Source of the DNA: Hydrogenophaga sp.
Lineage (GTDB): Bacteria > Pseudomonadota > Gammaproteobacteria > Burkholderiales > Burkholderiaceae_C
Direction of reading: 5' to 3'
Length of the DNA stretch: 64,000 nt
NCBI RefSeq assembly: GCF_026125785.1
Contig: NZ_JAHCKL010000009.1
Coordinates: 1-64,000 of the forward strand
Of the stretch, positions 9,591 to 19,800 are shown piece after piece. The translations under genes and the position numbers were made by a program. The notes beneath the pieces are model-generated. The model saw only the letters and a list, made by a program, of their open reading frames with translations. It made no database searches and was not told the origin of the DNA. Positions within the stretch are counted from its first letter, which is position 1. Each line of letters begins with the position of its first letter.

Positions 9591-10169
9591 ATGATAGGCA
9601 AGTTGACCGGCATCCTGCTGGAGAAGAACCCGCCCCAGATCCTGGTGGACTGCCACGGCGTGGGCTACGAGGTGGACGTGCCCATGAGCACCTTCTACAA
9701 CCTGCCTGCCAGCGGCGAAAAGGTGGCCCTGCTCACCCACTTCGTGGTGCGGGAGGACGCGCAGATCCTCTACGGCTTCGGCACGGCGGCCGAGCGCGAG
9801 GCGTTCCGCCAGCTCATCAAGATCAGCGGCGTGGGACCACGCACCGCGCTTTCCGTGCTCTCGGGCATGAGCGTGGCCGACCTGGCCCAGGCGGTGAGCG
9901 CCCAGGAGAGCGGCCGCATCATCAAGGTGCCGGGCATCGGCAAGAAGACCGCCGAACGCCTGCTGCTCGAACTCAAGGGCAAGTTGGGTGCCGACCTGGG
10001 CCCGGCCGGTGGCGCGGCCACGCACAGCGACGCGCAGAACGACATCCAGCAGGCGCTCATGGCCCTGGGCTACAGCGACAAGGACGCCACCGCTGCGCTC
10101 AAGGCACTGCCGAAAGACGTGGGCGTGAGCGATGGCATCAAGCTGGCGCTCAAGGCGCTGGCCAAGTGA
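9591..10169 (+). CDS. ruvA: Holliday junction branch migration protein RuvA
   Basis: The 192-aa DNA-binding subunit of the RuvAB branch-migration motor. It opens [17 protein letters not shown] (OB fold); the tandem helix-hairpin-helix region contains [14 protein letters not shown] and [16 protein letters not shown]; the C-terminal domain III ([12 protein letters not shown]) contacts RuvB. ruvB begins 7 bp downstream. No ruvC is next to it in this window. Confidence 0.97.
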   Translation: MIGKLTGILLEKNPPQILVDCHGVGYEVDVPMSTFYNLPASGEKVALLTHFVVREDAQILYGFGTAAEREAFRQLIKISGVGPRTALSVLSGMSVADLAQAVSAQESGRIIKVPGIGKKTAERLLLELKGKLGADLGPAGGAATHSDAQNDIQQALMALGYSDKDATAALKALPKDVGVSDGIKLALKALAK

Positions 10170-10176
10170 GCATGCG

Positions 10177-11232
<1,056 letters not shown>

Positions 11233-11258
11233 TCCCGGCTGCGTTTCCAGGGTCACGC

Positions 11259-12314
11259 GTGAAGACATCCTGGCCCTGGTCGCTTTGCCTCGTGGTGGCG
11301 CTCAACGCGGGCATCTGGCTTTTCAACGTGGGCGACGGCCTCAGCCCGTGGCGGCCGACATCGGCCGAGCTGTTCGCCTGGGGCGCGAACTCCGCTTCGG
11401 CCGTCGTGCAATACCACGAGTACTGGCGGCTGCTGAGCGCCCCCGTGCTGCACGCGGGCGTGGTGCACCTGCTCATCAACATGACGGCGCTCTGGGTGGT
11501 GGGGCGGCAGGTATGCCCATGGCTGGGCAATGGCGCGGTCCTGCTGATCTGTGGTGGTTCGGCCCTGGTGGGCAGTGCGGCCAGCCTGCACGCCGCTTCG
11601 CGCTACGCCGTTTCGGTCGGCGCCTCGGGGGCGGTGTTTGGCCTGGTGGGCGCGCTGCTCGTCGGTCTGGTCGTGCGGCCTGGTTTGCGGCGTGCGCCTT
11701 TGCTGGCCGGTCTGGCCGGGATGCTGGTGCTGGTGGTGGCCCTGGCGCTGACAGGGCGCGGCGGCGACCACGCCGCCCATGCCGGCGGGCTGGTGGGCGG
11801 GGCGGCCATGGCCTGGCTGCTCTCTGGCCGCACGCGCATGCGCTCCCTGTCCGCGCTGGGTTTGCTGGCGCTGATGGTGGGCGGTCTGGTGGCGGGCGCC
11901 TCACCCGGGGTGGACCACCACCGCACACTGGATGCCCAACTGGCGCTGGACGCGCTGCAGCCGCGCCGTGAGCAGGCCGAGCGGGCGTTGCGAGCAGATG
12001 TGGAGGCCGCTCGGCTCGGCCAACTGAGCGATGCGGAACTCGCGCAAGCCATGGCTCAGCGCCACATCCCGGCTTTCCAGGCTCTGGTGGAGGGGCTGTT
12101 CCAGGTGCGCCTGCGCGGCAGCCTGCCCGGCGTGTCCGACCTGCAGGAGCACTACGCCATCCGTGAAGAGATGATGGTGATGGAAGTCGGTCAGGTCCGT
12201 GGCACGCTGGATCCCGGCTATGCGCGCCAGCGCATGGCGGAACTCAGGCAGCGGCTGCAGACCGTGCGCGCGCGGCTGGATCAGGCCACCGCCGAATCCA
12301 CGCCCAGCCGCTGA
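11259..12314 (+). CDS. Rhomboid-family intramembrane serine protease
   Basis: The 351-aa protein has six or more membrane segments in its first ~220 residues. The catalytic dyad is readable: Ser123 in GASGAVFG and His174 in HAAHAGGLVGG. A WR motif (YWRLLSAPVLHAGVVHLLIN) precedes the first conserved His-Asn pair. The last ~120 residues form a soluble, charged extension with predicted coiled-coil character (EQAERALRADVEAARLGQL) not typical of the core fold. The start is a GTG. Its 3' end overlaps the convergent desaturase/YhhN gene by 34 bp. Substrates are unknown. Confidence 0.88.
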   Translation: MKTSWPWSLCLVVALNAGIWLFNVGDGLSPWRPTSAELFAWGANSASAVVQYHEYWRLLSAPVLHAGVVHLLINMTALWVVGRQVCPWLGNGAVLLICGGSALVGSAASLHAASRYAVSVGASGAVFGLVGALLVGLVVRPGLRRAPLLAGLAGMLVLVVALALTGRGGDHAAHAGGLVGGAAMAWLLSGRTRMRSLSALGLLALMVGGLVAGASPGVDHHRTLDAQLALDALQPRREQAERALRADVEAARLGQLSDAELAQAMAQRHIPAFQALVEGLFQVRLRGSLPGVSDLQEHYAIREEMMVMEVGQVRGTLDPGYARQRMAELRQRLQTVRARLDQATAESTPSR

Positions 12315-14050
12315 GCTTGCACGGCGTCCTCGGGTGGGCGTGTGCGCAGCAGCCCGGCCACGATCAGGCACTGCGCCGCGTAGTAGGTGGTGAGCACCCA
12401 GAAGCCCGGTACGGGCAGTGGCGCGACGAAGCGGTTGACCGCCAGCAAGGCATCGCTGGCCATGAAGCACAGGGCGCCGAAGGCCACCATGCGGGACGGG
12501 GTGTCGCGCAGCACCATGGCCCGTCCCAGGGCCTGGGCTGCCATCAGCGAGATGGCCGCCACATACGCGGCCACCGGCGCGCGCAATCCGGTGGGCAGGC
12601 CGCTCTGCCACAGCACCACCAGCATGGCCAGCGCCAGGGCCAGCACCCACGCCAGCGCCTGGCGACTGGGCAGCCAGCCGACGCCGCCTTGCCGGAACAG
12701 CGCGATGTAGGCCAGATGGGCCAACAGGAACGCCGCCAGGCCGGCAATGAAGTGGCCAGGCAGCATCAGAAACACGTCGCCCGCGAGCGAGGCCGCCAGG
12801 GCGGCGAGCAACCAGGGTGCGATGCCGCGCAGGCGTCGGGGTGCCTCGCGCCAGGCCGAGACCACCACCGCCAAGGCCACCAGCATGGTCAGCGGCTTGA
12901 AGACGAGGTGCAACACCGTCCAGCCCAGTGCCGAGCTGGCCATGGCCAGCGCCGCGCATTCGATCAGCAGCGCTTCGCCCATGCGGATGCGGCCTTGCAT
13001 CACGGCCCCCAGGGCCCACTGCGCGGCCAGCAACACGGTGAAGACCACGCCGCTGCGCCACAGCGGCCAGGTATCGGCCAGCCAGAGAAAACCCGCCACG
13101 CCGGCCAGCAATGCGAGGAATTGCACCGCCGCGAACACCCGCACGCCGCGGCCCATGGGCGGTGCGAAACGCTGCACGCGTGCCATGTCGAACGCCGCCG
13201 ACGGGAAACGGGCCGCGACGTCCGCCGGACGCCAGCCCGGGGGCTTGAACCAGACGCGCAACTTGTCGCGCCAGCGGCGCGTGTGCCAGGCGTCGCGCAA
13301 CAGGCTCCAGTACACCTCGGCGTTGGCCCACAACGGGTCCCAGCTGTCCAGCGGCTTGCGCGTGCCATAGACGCAGCGCTCGTCCTCCTCGCGGAAACTG
13401 CCGAACAGCCGGTCCCAGACGATGAGGATGCCGCCGTAGTTGCGGTCCAGGTATCGGTCGTTCACCGCGTGGTGCACGCGGTGATTGGACGGGCTGCAGA
13501 ACCAGCGGTCGAACCAGCCCAGCTTGCCCACCTGTTCGGTGTGCACCCAGAACTGGTAGAGCAGGTCGATCAGCGCCACCACGCCAAACACCAGCGGCGG
13601 CACGCCGGCCACCGCCATCGGCAGGTAGAAGATCCAGCCCAGCAGCGCACCCGAACTGGTCTGGCGCAGCGCGGTTGAGAGGTTGTAGTCCTGACTCTGA
13701 TGGTGCACCACGTGGGCGGCCCAGAACACGGCGCACTCGTGCCCGGCGCGGTGCAGCCAGTAGTAGCAGAAGTCGTAGAACACCAGCGCCAGCAGCCAGC
13801 CGGCCCAGGAGGTCCAGAAGGCCTCGCCGGGTCCGATGGCGACGTGCGCATAGACCAGGGTGTACAGGCCTATTCGCAGCAGGCGGGTGAACACCGCGCT
13901 GATCTGGCTGAGCATGCCCAGGCCGATGCTGGTGATGGCGTCGTCGAGCCGGTAGGTGTTGCGCCGCCGGCGCAGGCCCGTCACGTACTCGATGGCGATC
14001 AGCGCCAGGAACACCGGCGTGGCCAGCACGATGATCTGGCTGGGGCTCAT
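12281..14050 (-). CDS. Fusion: alkylglycerol-monooxygenase-like hydroxylase + YhhN/TMEM86 lysoplasmalogenase
   Basis: The 589-aa membrane protein has two recognisable parts. Residues ~1-290 are a di-iron fatty acid hydroxylase with the histidine boxes HRAGH, HVVHH and HRVHH, and with YNLSTALRQ and LLYQFWVHTE segments that resemble eukaryotic alkylglycerol monooxygenase (TMEM195). Residues ~370-580 are a multi-pass YhhN/TMEM86 domain (GDVFLMLPGHFIAGLAAFLLAH, shortened here to GDVFLMLPGHFIAG; later FMASDALLAVNRF). Known members cut O-alkyl ether and vinyl-ether lipid bonds, respectively. A joint role in breaking down ether lipids is inferred. The start at MSPSQII was preferred over an ATG 13 codons upstream. 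Confidence 0.85.
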   Translation of the reverse strand: MSPSQIIVLATPVFLALIAIEYVTGLRRRRNTYRLDDAITSIGLGMLSQISAVFTRLLRIGLYTLVYAHVAIGPGEAFWTSWAGWLLALVFYDFCYYWLHRAGHECAVFWAAHVVHHQSQDYNLSTALRQTSSGALLGWIFYLPMAVAGVPPLVFGVVALIDLLYQFWVHTEQVGKLGWFDRWFCSPSNHRVHHAVNDRYLDRNYGGILIVWDRLFGSFREEDERCVYGTRKPLDSWDPLWANAEVYWSLLRDAWHTRRWRDKLRVWFKPPGWRPADVAARFPSAAFDMARVQRFAPPMGRGVRVFAAVQFLALLAGVAGFLWLADTWPLWRSGVVFTVLLAAQWALGAVMQGRIRMGEALLIECAALAMASSALGWTVLHLVFKPLTMLVALAVVVSAWREAPRRLRGIAPWLLAALAASLAGDVFLMLPGHFIAGLAAFLLAHLAYIALFRQGGVGWLPSRQALAWVLALALAMLVVLWQSGLPTGLRAPVAAYVAAISLMAAQALGRAMVLRDTPSRMVAFGALCFMASDALLAVNRFVAPLPVPGFWVLTTYYAAQCLIVAGLLRTRPPEDAVQAQRLGVDSAVA

Positions 14051-14148
14051 GGGGTGGCGCTGGCGAGGGCGGAGAAGGGCATGCGGCATTGTGGCGGTGG
14101 CCCCGTTGGCGCGGTGCTGGCGTCAACCCGTACGTGACAGAATCGGGC

Positions 14149-15234
14149 ATGCCTGCCTCGCTGCCGCCGCCCGCCGCGACCGCCCCGGAAAGCGCCACCA
14201 CCGCGCTTTACCGCGCTGCGCTTGGCCCGGTGAACACCGGTGACTACCTGCCGCTGTTCGCGCGTTTCGACGAAGCCGGCCGCGCCGGCCCGGCCTGGAA
14301 CTGGGCCGCCGCGCTCATCACGCTCAACTGGCTGGTGTTTCGCCAGCTATGGATGGCGGCCCTGGTCTACGTCGCCTGTGCCGAAGGCCTGGCCTTGCTG
14401 GTTATCGGCCTGGGCCGCAACGTCCTGCATTGGCCGGCCGCGGTGGAGTGGGGCGTGCTGGGCGCCTTGCTGGTGCTTTGCGTGGCCATTCCCGGTGCGT
14501 ATGGCAACGCCTGGTTGCATGCGGACGTGCGGCGTCGGATGACGCGCGCGGTGCGTGAAGCGCGCACCGTGAAAGAGGCTTGCACCGCCCTCCAGCGGCA
14601 GGCCAGCACCGGGCGGCGGCTGTGGGCGCTGGTGGTGCTCAACCTGTTGCTTGTGGTGGCGCTCCTGGTGGGTTACCGCGCGGTCGAAGCGTTGCGCGCC
14701 GGCCCGGAGGACGCAGCGCCCCCGTCAGAGAACTCGGTGACCGGGTCGGTGCAGGAGCAGGTGGCCGCGCCGCAGGCAGAGCCCGATGCCTCGGCGCTGG
14801 CCACGCCCTCGGCGGAGGTGGCCGAGGACGCGCCAGCAGCCTCTGCGCCCGATGCCGGCGTGCCTCCCGCAGAGCCAGCGGCTTCGGAGCCCTTGACGAC
14901 CGTGGAGACCGAGCCTGCGCCCGCCGAGGCTGAACCGAAGTCCGCTCCGAAACCCATTCTGGCGCCACCGACGCCCTCGCGCACCGAGCGGGTGCCGGCC
15001 GCGCAACAGGGCTTCGTCATCAACGTCGGCCTGTTCGCCGACCCCGCCAACGCCGAGAAGGCCCATGCCCGCCTGCTCGAAACCGGCTTGCCCGCCAGCC
15101 TGCAGGTGCTGGACATGCCCAAAGGCCCCCGCACCCGCGTGCGCGCCGGCCCCTTCACCGACCGGCCCGCAGCCGAAGCCGCTGCCGAGCGCATACGCGC
15201 ACTGGGCCTCGAAGCACAGATCACCAGCCCCTGA
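14149..15234 (+). CDS. DUF2628-SPOR membrane protein
   Basis: The 361-aa protein. Residues ~40-130 form a DUF2628-type membrane region (FDEAGRAGPAWNWAA, then hydrophobic helices), another membrane segment lies near residues 160-180, followed by ~110 residues rich in Ala, Pro and Glu, and a C-terminal SPOR domain (GFVINVGLFADPANAEKA ... VRAGPFTDRPAAEAAA). SPOR domains bind denuded glycan strands at division septa, so this is probably an envelope protein acting at the septum. The TGA stop at 15232-15234 merges into the first base of a tandem repeat array. Confidence 0.82.
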   Translation: MPASLPPPAATAPESATTALYRAALGPVNTGDYLPLFARFDEAGRAGPAWNWAAALITLNWLVFRQLWMAALVYVACAEGLALLVIGLGRNVLHWPAAVEWGVLGALLVLCVAIPGAYGNAWLHADVRRRMTRAVREARTVKEACTALQRQASTGRRLWALVVLNLLLVVALLVGYRAVEALRAGPEDAAPPSENSVTGSVQEQVAAPQAEPDASALATPSAEVAEDAPAASAPDAGVPPAEPAASEPLTTVETEPAPAEAEPKSAPKPILAPPTPSRTERVPAAQQGFVINVGLFADPANAEKAHARLLETGLPASLQVLDMPKGPRTRVRAGPFTDRPAAEAAAERIRALGLEAQITSP

Positions 15235-15512
15235 CCCGCGAAGCGGCGGAGCGTGGGGGCGACGGACCCCGCCGCCGGGCCGCCCCAAGGCGGGGTCAGC
15301 CCCCTCGGGGGGCAGCGACCCGCGCAGCGGTGGAGCGTGGGGGCGACGGACCCGCCGCCGGGCCGCCCCAAGGCGGGGTCAGCCCCCTTGGGGGGCAGCG
15401 ACCCGCGAAGCGGCGGAGCGTGGGGGCGAGGGACCCCGCCGCCGGGCCGCTCCCAAGGCGGGGTCAGCCCCCTCGGGGGGCAGCGACCCGCGCAGCGGCG
15501 GAGCGTGGGGGC
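15233..15512. repeat. Tandem ~84-bp intergenic repeat array (copy A)
   Basis: Three complete units of 84, 83 and 85 bp begin at 15233, 15317 and 15400, followed by a 28-bp partial unit at 15485-15512. Each unit opens with GACCCGCG(A/C)AGCGG and contains self-complementary segments (CCCCAAG...CTTGGGG around GGCGGGGTCAGCC). The array exactly fills the space between two convergent genes: the upstream stop codon overlaps its first bases and the next stop codon comes 8 bp after it. A second array of the same unit is at 44818-45014. Similar repeats are common between genes in Comamonadaceae; a two-way transcription-termination role is plausible. Confidence 0.9.
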
Positions 15513-15519
15513 TACACCC

Positions 15520-16695
15520 TCACCACACCGCGCCGCGCGCATCGACGGAGACGATGCGCTCGACGTGTCCTGCGGCCAGGCCGCCGCGCACGCCGACCAT
15601 GAAGTCGTGCAGGTTGACGGTGGGGTCGCAGTGGCCTGGCACCAGCCAGACGGTCTCGCCCGGTTCGGGCAGGGCGGTGCCGGCGCCGCCGGTGCGAAGC
15701 AGGCCGTGCTCGTCGCCGCCGTTGCCGTAGCGCAGGCCGCCGGGGAACCAGACCGCGGGCAGGCCGCTGTCGATGGCATGGCTCTTGTGGCCGGCATCGC
15801 ACACGGCATGCTGGGCGCTGCGGCTCATGACCTGGCTCTTGACGAACAGGGCATGTTCGAACACCGGTGCCTGCGGCGCGGGTTCGTTGAGTGCGTAGTC
15901 GGCGTCCATGAACAGGTAGGAGCCAGCCTGCAGCTCGCCCCAGACCCGGCTGGACGATTCGAGCACGAAGGTGCCGGTGCCGGCACCGGTGATGAGGGGC
16001 ACGGAGAACCCCCCGGCCTGCAGGCGCTCGCGTGCCCGCGCCGCCGTCCAGGCGGCCTCGCCAATGGCCTGGGCCCGCTCGGCCGCGGTGCGCCGGTGCT
16101 GGGCGCTGCCATGGTAGGCCTGCAGGCCTGCGAAATGCAGCACCGGGTTGGAGAGGATGCGGTGCGCCAGCACCAGGGCCGTCTCGCCCGGTGGCACGCC
16201 GCAGCGGCCATGGCCGACGTCGATCTCCACGTAGACGTCCACCTTGTGTTCCTCGCGCACGCCCGCATCCGTGAGGGCGTCGGCCAGTCGCTCCACGCCC
16301 AGCGCGCTGTCGACCACCAGGCCAAAGCGGGTGGGCAGGTGGCGCACCGCCTGCGCCAGGCGGCGCAGCTTGGGCGGCGCCAGCACTTCGTTGGTGATCA
16401 GCACGTCGTGCACGCCGCCGTGCGCCATGACCAGAGCTTCCTCGGTCTTCTGCACGCACACGCCGACGGCGCCGTGTGCGATCTGCAGCCGTGCCAGTTC
16501 CACGCTCTTGTGCATCTTCGCGTGCGGCCGCAGGCGCAGCCCGCGCTCGCTGGCAAAGGCCGCCATGCGCGCGAGGTTGCGGTCCATCGCGTCCAGGTCG
16601 ATCACCAGGGTGGGCGTGTCGATGGCGGCCACGCCCTGGCCGATCCATTCCCGCGCGATCTGCCAGCGGCTGGCGGGTTCAGGTGGTGTGTTCAT
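15520..16695 (-). CDS. DSD1/D-threonine aldolase-family PLP enzyme
   Basis: The 391-aa fold-type III PLP enzyme acts on D-amino acids (D-threonine aldolase or D-serine dehydratase in the family). The N-terminal barrel shows TPTLVIDLDAMDRN and RPHAKMHKS with the PLP lysine, and the C-terminal beta domain ends with PGHCDPTVNLHD, whose His and Cys are the zinc ligands of the family. It probably needs both PLP and a divalent metal. Its start overlaps the 3' end of the upstream phosphatase gene by 17 bp. Which D-amino acid is used cannot be told from sequence. Confidence 0.88.
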   Translation of the reverse strand: MNTPPEPASRWQIAREWIGQGVAAIDTPTLVIDLDAMDRNLARMAAFASERGLRLRPHAKMHKSVELARLQIAHGAVGVCVQKTEEALVMAHGGVHDVLITNEVLAPPKLRRLAQAVRHLPTRFGLVVDSALGVERLADALTDAGVREEHKVDVYVEIDVGHGRCGVPPGETALVLAHRILSNPVLHFAGLQAYHGSAQHRRTAAERAQAIGEAAWTAARARERLQAGGFSVPLITGAGTGTFVLESSSRVWGELQAGSYLFMDADYALNEPAPQAPVFEHALFVKSQVMSRSAQHAVCDAGHKSHAIDSGLPAVWFPGGLRYGNGGDEHGLLRTGGAGTALPEPGETVWLVPGHCDPTVNLHDFMVGVRGGLAAGHVERIVSVDARGAVW

Positions 16696-17326
16696 CGAGG
16701 GCGCTTCCGGACTCGGTCTGAAGGTGTTGGGTGTCCGCCCAGCCCACCAGGCTCAGGCCCTCGGGTGACCAGAGCAGGCGGTTGATGGCGGTGTTGGGCA
16801 GTTCCCAACTGCGCGGCGCCTGCAGTTCCAGGCGTGTGGCGGCGCGGTAGAGGATATCGAGCACACCGCCGTGCGCCACCATCAGGACTTGTTCGCCCGG
16901 GTGGCGCGCGGCCAGTTCCAGCACCGCGGGGATCACGCGCCGTTGCAACTGTTGCAGCGATTCGCCGCCCGCGGGCGCGAAATCGGGCATGCGCTTGCGC
17001 CAGGCCAGCGCCTCGGTGGGCCAGCGCGCTTCCAGCTCGGCCCAGGTGTGGCCCTCGAACTGGCCGAAATGGCGCTCCCGCAGCCCGCGGTGGGTGGACA
17101 CCGCCATGCCTTTGACGCGGGCCACCGCATCGGCGGTCTCGAAGGCGCGGCCCAGGTCGCTGGCGTAGATGGCCGAGATCGGTTCGTCCTGCAGCGCCGT
17201 CGCCAGCCGCCGGGCTTGCCAGCGGCCATGCTCGTTGAGCGCGATGTCGGTGTGGCCCTGGATGCGCGTGGCGCGGTTCCAGGCGGTTTCACCGTGGCGA
17301 ACGGCCAGGATGCGGGTGATCTGCAA
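16679..17326 (-). CDS. Histidine phosphatase family protein (GpmB/CobC-like)
   Basis: The 215-aa phosphatase has the RHGETAWN catalytic motif at residues ~10-17 (phospho-His), a conserved Glu in RERHFGQFEG, and the second His in MVAHGGVLDIL. These place it in the 2-histidine phosphatase superfamily near GpmB and alpha-ribazole phosphatase. The substrate is unknown. It overlaps the D-amino acid enzyme gene downstream by 17 bp and is divergent from the PAS kinase. Confidence 0.9.
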   Translation of the reverse strand: MQITRILAVRHGETAWNRATRIQGHTDIALNEHGRWQARRLATALQDEPISAIYASDLGRAFETADAVARVKGMAVSTHRGLRERHFGQFEGHTWAELEARWPTEALAWRKRMPDFAPAGGESLQQLQRRVIPAVLELAARHPGEQVLMVAHGGVLDILYRAATRLELQAPRSWELPNTAINRLLWSPEGLSLVGWADTQHLQTESGSALDEHTT

Positions 17327-17434
17327 CGGGTTTCCTGCGGGATGGATGAACGGTCAGAGCGGGACTGTAGCGGTTTGCGGACAGGCTGCAAACGGATGCG
17401 GAGTCGCTCCGGCGTTGCGACACAATTCATCCCC

Positions 17435-19786
17435 ATGACACCGACTCCGCCCGACGCGGATTTTTCCACCCTTTTCAACTTCCTGCCGATAGGGGCCTAC
17501 CGCAGTTCCCCGGACGGTCAGATGCTCCGGGCCAACCAGGCGCTGGTGGCGCTCAATGGCTACCGCACCGAGGCCGAGCTCATACAGGGCGTGAAGGACA
17601 TTGCCGTCGAGTGGTACGTCGACCCGGTGCGCCGCGCCGAGTTCCGTCGCCTGCTGGAGCGCGACGGCTATGTGCGTGGATTCGTCTCGGAGATCTACCG
17701 TCACCGCACGCGCGAACGGGTCTGGATCAGCGAGAACGCGCACGCGGTGCGCGGTCCACATGGCGAGCTGCGGTTCTACGAAGGCACGGTGGAGGACATC
17801 ACGCCGCTGGTGCGGCACCAGAAGGCGCTGCACGACAGCGAGGAAAAGCTGCGGCTGGTCACCTCGCAGATGCCGGGCATGGTGTATTCGGTCTTTGTCA
17901 CACCAGACGGCCGCCGGCGCTACGACTATGTAAGCCCGGGTGTGCGCGAGATCTATGGCCTGGAGCCCGAGGACCTGCTGCGCGACCCGCTGGTGGCTTC
18001 GCGCTACCGCCATCCTGAGGACGTGGCGCTGTTGGAGCAGGACATGCAGCACATCCGCAAGGGCGAGCCCGTGGACCTGGGCGGCGAGTTTCGCATCGTC
18101 ATGCCCGATGGCCGCATCAAGTGGGTGCTGCGCCGCTCCTACACGGTGTCCAGCGACGAGGAGGGCACCCACCGCGTCGGCGTGCTGCTCGACATCACCG
18201 CGCGCAAAGAGGCCGAGGCGGCCCTGCACGCGAGCGAACGCCTGTGGAAGCTGGCGCTGGAGAGTGCCGGCGACGGTGTCTGGGACTGGAACGTGCAGAC
18301 CGGCGAAGGCTTTGTCTCACCGGGCATCCGGGCCATGCTGGGGTTTGACGACGAGGTCGACCCGGACATGGAGGCGCTTACGCATCCGGACGACGTGGCC
18401 CAGATGCAGGCCGATCGCCAGGCCCATTTTGAAGGCCGCATGCCCAGCTACCGCAACGAGCACCGCATCCGGTGCAAGGATGGCACCTGGAAGTGGGTGC
18501 TTTCGCGCGGCATGGTCATCTCGCGCGACGAAGACGGCAAACCGCTGCGCATGGTGGGCACGCACACCGACATCACCGAGGTGAAGCTGGCCGAGGCGCA
18601 GCACCGCGCGCTGGAGGTGCAGTTGCGCGAATCGCAGAAGATGGAGGCCATCGGCACGCTGGCCGGTGGCGTCGCGCACGATTTCAACAACCTGCTGGCG
18701 GCCATCCTGGGCAACCTGGTGCTGGCGCGCGAGGACGTCGGGCCCCACCATCCTGCGCAGGAGAGCCTCACCGAGATCAACCGCGCGGCCATCCGGGCCC
18801 GCCAGTTGGTGCAGCAGATCCTCACGTTCAGCCGGCGGCAGACGCAGGAGATGGTGCGCCAGCCGCTGACGCCGCTGGTGGAGGAGGCGCTGGGGCTGAT
18901 GCGTTCGCTGCTGCCGGCGGGCGTCCGCCTGATGACGCGTCTGCCCGGGCGCGGCCTGCCGGTGCTGGCCGACGCCACGCAGATGCAGCAGGTGCTCATG
19001 AACCTGTGCACGAACGCCTGGCAGGCCATGGACGGACGCCCCGGGGAAATCACCGTGGCCTTGCGCGAGGCGCAGGTGGACCCGGCCCAGGCCCTGCAGC
19101 TCGGAGGGCTGCCCGCCGGGCTCTACGCCTGCCTGAGCGTGGCCGACAACGGCCAGGGTATGGACGAGGAAACCCAGCGCCGGATCTTCGAGCCGTTCTT
19201 CACCACCAAGGCGCCTGGCGTGGGTACCGGCCTGGGTCTGGCGGTGGTGCATGGCATTGTCAAGGCGCACCGTGGCGCCATCCAGCTCCACAGCCGCCCG
19301 GGTGAAGGCACCCGCTTCGACGTTTTCCTGCCGCTGGCGCCGCTGTCGACAGACAGGGACTCGCTCAGTGCCGTGCCTTCTCCGCCCCCCTTGGGCGCGG
19401 GAGACCTGGTCGCGACGGACCGGCATGTGATCTACATCGACGACTACGAAGCGTTGGTGTTCCTGGTGGGCCGGCTGCTGCGCAAGCACGGTTACCGCGT
19501 CAGCACCTTTGACAATGGCAGTGCGGCGCTGGCATGGCTGCGCGCCCATCCGCAGGAGGCGGTGGACCTGGTGGTGACCGACCAGAACATGCCGGGTATG
19601 GCGGGCGTGGACGTGGCGCGCGCCGTGCGCGCACTGCGGCCGGCATTGCGGGTCGCGATCGTCTCCGGCCACGTCAACGACCGCCTGCTGGCCGATGCCG
19701 CCTCGGCTGGCGTGTGCGAGGTGCTGGGCAAGCAGGACAGCATGGACGCCCTGAGCGAGGCGATCCGCGGACTGCTGGAGCGCTGA
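17435..19786 (+). CDS. PAS-domain hybrid histidine kinase with receiver domain
   Basis: The 783-aa soluble sensor with no visible membrane segment. Three PAS/PAC modules occupy about residues 10-125, 135-260 and 265-390 (PAC ends such as YEGTVEDIT and VGVLLDIT). A HisKA domain follows with His415 in GGVAHDFNNLLAAILGN, then an HATPase domain (N-box NLCTNAWQAM, G-box GTGLGLAVVHGIV) and a C-terminal receiver with Asp716 in VVTDQNMPGM. The start MTPTPPDADF gives a complete first PAS. No response regulator gene is adjacent, so the output partner lies elsewhere. Signal unknown. Confidence 0.9.
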   Translation: MTPTPPDADFSTLFNFLPIGAYRSSPDGQMLRANQALVALNGYRTEAELIQGVKDIAVEWYVDPVRRAEFRRLLERDGYVRGFVSEIYRHRTRERVWISENAHAVRGPHGELRFYEGTVEDITPLVRHQKALHDSEEKLRLVTSQMPGMVYSVFVTPDGRRRYDYVSPGVREIYGLEPEDLLRDPLVASRYRHPEDVALLEQDMQHIRKGEPVDLGGEFRIVMPDGRIKWVLRRSYTVSSDEEGTHRVGVLLDITARKEAEAALHASERLWKLALESAGDGVWDWNVQTGEGFVSPGIRAMLGFDDEVDPDMEALTHPDDVAQMQADRQAHFEGRMPSYRNEHRIRCKDGTWKWVLSRGMVISRDEDGKPLRMVGTHTDITEVKLAEAQHRALEVQLRESQKMEAIGTLAGGVAHDFNNLLAAILGNLVLAREDVGPHHPAQESLTEINRAAIRARQLVQQILTFSRRQTQEMVRQPLTPLVEEALGLMRSLLPAGVRLMTRLPGRGLPVLADATQMQQVLMNLCTNAWQAMDGRPGEITVALREAQVDPAQALQLGGLPAGLYACLSVADNGQGMDEETQRRIFEPFFTTKAPGVGTGLGLAVVHGIVKAHRGAIQLHSRPGEGTRFDVFLPLAPLSTDRDSLSAVPSPPPLGAGDLVATDRHVIYIDDYEALVFLVGRLLRKHGYRVSTFDNGSAALAWLRAHPQEAVDLVVTDQNMPGMAGVDVARAVRALRPALRVAIVSGHVNDRLLADAASAGVCEVLGKQDSMDALSEAIRGLLER

Positions 19787-19800
19787 GCGCGTAAGGCCGC

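Noticed and set aside
13000-13368. An extra small gene inside the desaturase/YhhN region
   Set aside because: Same-strand frame-shifted shadow of the fusion gene with no features of its own.
15233-15512. CRISPR array
   Set aside because: The repeats are ~84 bp, abut directly with no unique spacers and no cas genes are near.
15253-16785. A long + strand frame running through the repeat array
   Set aside because: It reads through the repeats and then antisense to the DSD1-type enzyme; the repeat part is open in several frames because it has few stop codons.
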